In this document: positions 62,397 through 64,000 of the stretch, piece by piece | Layout of the letters: each line of letters starts with the position of its first letter | Numbering within the stretch: the first letter of the stretch is position 1 | NCBI RefSeq assembly: GCF_951801035.1 | Contig: NZ_CATOKT010000002.1 | DNA from: Adlercreutzia sp910585575 | GTDB taxonomy: Bacteria; Actinomycetota; Coriobacteriia; Coriobacteriales; Eggerthellaceae | DNA: 64,000 nt | Reading direction: 5' to 3' (one strand) | Translations under genes and position numbers: made by a program | The notes under the pieces: model-generated | What the model was told of the DNA's origin: nothing | The model's database searches: none | The model's input: the letters and a program-made list of their open reading frames with translations, nothing else

Positions 62397-64000
62397 ATGA
62401 ACTCAAAAGCACTTCGACTGTCCCTTTCTGCCCTCTTGGTGCTGGCTCTCGTGCCAGCGACCGCCTTTGCCGACGAGGCTGCCACAGCGTATGAAGAGGA
62501 AAGCTATCTCATCCCCAACGATAGCGAGGAAGACCCCGCGGAAAGCTGGCGCTTTACGGACGGCTATCCGTCGAATTACCTTCGCGAGGAGATGGAGAAA
62601 GCAGGCATCGCGCTCATGGGCGCTTTCTCCGATGTCGAAGACGGCTATCGTGCAACCTGGTCTAACGCCAACGGTGTTTTGTCCTATGCCTACCGCAAAA
62701 ATCCGACCGATAAAGATACGGTTATCAACGTGCCGGGCGCAAAAGAGGTAGGCGTCGATATCTCCTACTTTAACAACGAGGGCAAGGCCATCGACTGGAA
62801 GAAAATGAAGGCCGACGGTATCACCTTTGCCATTATCCGTGCGGGCGACGGCTATACCACCACAACGGGCTTCTACGACCCTTGGTTCGTGAAGAACATC
62901 CAGGGAGCCAAGGCTGCTGGTCTCAAGGTGGGTGTGTACATCTACTCTCGCGCTACCAACACGAAGGCCTCGGGCAAGAATTCCGTGGGCCATGAGGTCA
63001 ACCTGGTACTCGATCAGATGAAAAATGCAGGGCTGGGTCCTGAGGATCTCGGGCTTCCTGTGTATTTCGACATGGAGGACGCCACGCAGCGCGCCTTGCC
63101 GAAGAAGACTATCGGCGACGTGGCCGAGTCGTTCTGCAAGCAGATGATCGCCAAAGGTTATCAGGTGGGCATTTACGCCAATCAGGACTGGTTCACCAGC
63201 GTTCTTACCGACTCGCGCTTCAGCGTGGCTACCATGAAGAAGAACGGCTGGTCGCGCTGGGTGGCGCGCTATTCCTGGGGTTCGTCCTCCTCGGGGGTTG
63301 ATTCGACGGACATTTGGCAGTTCACTTCTATCGGCACCGTGGCCGGTACGTCGCGAAAGTACTGCGATGTGAATTTCTCTTACGTCGACTTCGGCGCGCA
63401 GCCGGCTACGTACCAGGTTACCTACGAGTTGAACGGTGGTACGCTCTATGCACCTAACCCCGTTACGTTTACGGGTACGCTGACGCTGCCTACGCCGACG
63501 CGTTCGGGGTATATCTTTGACGGCTGGTACGCCGACGCTGCTTTTAAGACGCCCGTGAAGACCATTTCTCAGAAAAATGCGACGGTCTATGCGAAGTGGA
63601 CGACACCTTATCGTGTTTCCTATGTGCTCAACGGCGGTAAAAACCATGCCTCGAATGCTGCAACCTATGTCTCCACGCTGACGCTGAAATCGCCAACAAG
63701 GACGAACTACCAGTTTGATGGATGGCATCTGGACGCAGCGTTCACCACGAAGGTTACGAAGCTGACAGCGGCGCATGCCACCAATAAGAAGGTGACGGTC
63801 TACGCCAAGTGGTCGCAGCCCTATAAGGTTACGTACAGCCTGAACAGGGGCAAGAACAATAAGGCCAACCCCGCGAAGTTCGGCGGCACGCTCACCCTTA
63901 AGGCTCCGACGCGTTCGGGCTACACCTTTGGCGGCTGGTATCTCGACAAGAAGTACAAAACCAAAGTCACGAAGCTGACCTCCAAGAATACGAAGAACAA
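62397..64000 (+). CDS. Secreted GH25 lysozyme with InlB-type repeats (3' end outside window)
   Basis: The open frame runs off the window after 534 codons. Signal peptide (1-25, LSLSALLVLALVPATAFA), a lead-in of about 90 residues, then a GH25 muramidase domain (about 117-335): EVGVDISYFNNEGKAIDWKK with Asp121, YFDMEDATQ with Asp225 and Glu227, and DIWQFTSIGTV near the end. Three InlB/Flg_new-type repeats follow, each about 65 residues (TYELNGGT... FDGWYADAAF; SYVLNGGK... FDGWHLDAAF; TYSLNRGK... FGGWYLDKKY). It cleaves MurNAc-GlcNAc bonds, and the repeats are likely wall or host-glycan binding modules. The number of repeats is not known. Confidence 0.92.
   Translation, partial: MNSKALRLSLSALLVLALVPATAFADEAATAYEEESYLIPNDSEEDPAESWRFTDGYPSNYLREEMEKAGIALMGAFSDVEDGYRATWSNANGVLSYAYRKNPTDKDTVINVPGAKEVGVDISYFNNEGKAIDWKKMKADGITFAIIRAGDGYTTTTGFYDPWFVKNIQGAKAAGLKVGVYIYSRATNTKASGKNSVGHEVNLVLDQMKNAGLGPEDLGLPVYFDMEDATQRALPKKTIGDVAESFCKQMIAKGYQVGIYANQDWFTSVLTDSRFSVATMKKNGWSRWVARYSWGSSSSGVDSTDIWQFTSIGTVAGTSRKYCDVNFSYVDFGAQPATYQVTYELNGGTLYAPNPVTFTGTLTLPTPTRSGYIFDGWYADAAFKTPVKTISQKNATVYAKWTTPYRVSYVLNGGKNHASNAATYVSTLTLKSPTRTNYQFDGWHLDAAFTTKVTKLTAAHATNKKVTVYAKWSQPYKVTYSLNRGKNNKANPAKFGGTLTLKAPTRSGYTFGGWYLDKKYKTKVTKLTSKNTKN

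Noticed and set aside
62403..63776. 457-codon minus-strand ORF at the right end
   Set aside because: Antisense shadow of the GH25 gene, whose frame is open to the window end with signal peptide and catalytic residues.

Overview
The window is a high-GC bacterial chromosome segment with typical Shine-Dalgarno starts and some GTG and TTG starts. Its gene content best fits an anaerobic gut-type actinobacterium of the Coriobacteriia (Eggerthellaceae-like). Supporting signs are clostridial hydrophobic-W (ChW) repeats and Fn3/Ig-like modules on secreted proteins, a flavin reductase-rubredoxin fusion, several NlpC/P60 and L,D-transpeptidase wall enzymes, and the absence of respiratory or mycolate genes. 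The assignment is inferred from protein style only.

Layout. 1-10.2 kb is housekeeping: the end of pheT, acpS, glmS, a hybrid histidine kinase, an NAD(P)HX dehydratase, a DUF308 membrane protein, ligA and an NlpC/P60 hydrolase. 10.5-13 kb holds a large secreted two-domain wall hydrolase behind a strong sigma70-type promoter. 13-46.9 kb is a large, mosaic, mostly lower-GC surface-polysaccharide locus. It begins with a TagO/WecA-type initiator, an ABC-2 exporter pair, a CDP-glycerol glycerophosphotransferase-like enzyme, a secreted beta-helix protein, a pyruvyltransferase and an O-acylation pair (MBOAT plus DHHW protein). A polyol-phosphate module follows (cytidylyltransferase, dehydratase/epimerase, second TagF-like enzyme). 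The second half is Wzx/Wzy-type: UDP-glucose dehydrogenase, a run of glycosyltransferases, a Wzz-like protein, a WbaP-type initiating transferase, Wzy, Wzx, ManC, a second Wzy/ligase-like protein and GalE. Two export logics (ABC-dependent and Wzx/Wzy-dependent) therefore sit side by side.

47-64 kb is a surface-protein and wall-remodelling region: an Fn3 secreted protein, an accessory patch (962 bp without a clear gene, a two-gene operon with an unusual folded element between its genes, an IS3 transposase stump, a multiply frameshifted pseudogene), an Ig/Fn3 protein with a C-terminal Cys/His motif, DacA-type carboxypeptidase, acyltransferase, flavin reductase-rubredoxin, an LCP ligase, a ChW plus beta-lactamase-fold protein, a ChW plus L,D-transpeptidase, and a GH25 lysozyme with InlB-type repeats running off the window.

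Most notable: (i) at 50224-50320 three long inverted repeats interlock as a pseudoknot-like element between a winged-helix-like gene and a 47-codon gene, behind a promoter whose -10 lies in a perfect dyad; (ii) a 14-G tract upstream of the UDP-glucose dehydrogenase gene and a 9-C tract inside the MBOAT gene suggest slipped-strand phase variation of the surface polymer; (iii) two tandem glycosyltransferases share a GC-rich N-terminal core but have unrelated AT-rich C-termini; (iv) a Wzz-like protein carries what looks like the tail of a tyrosine kinase with its P-loop missing.
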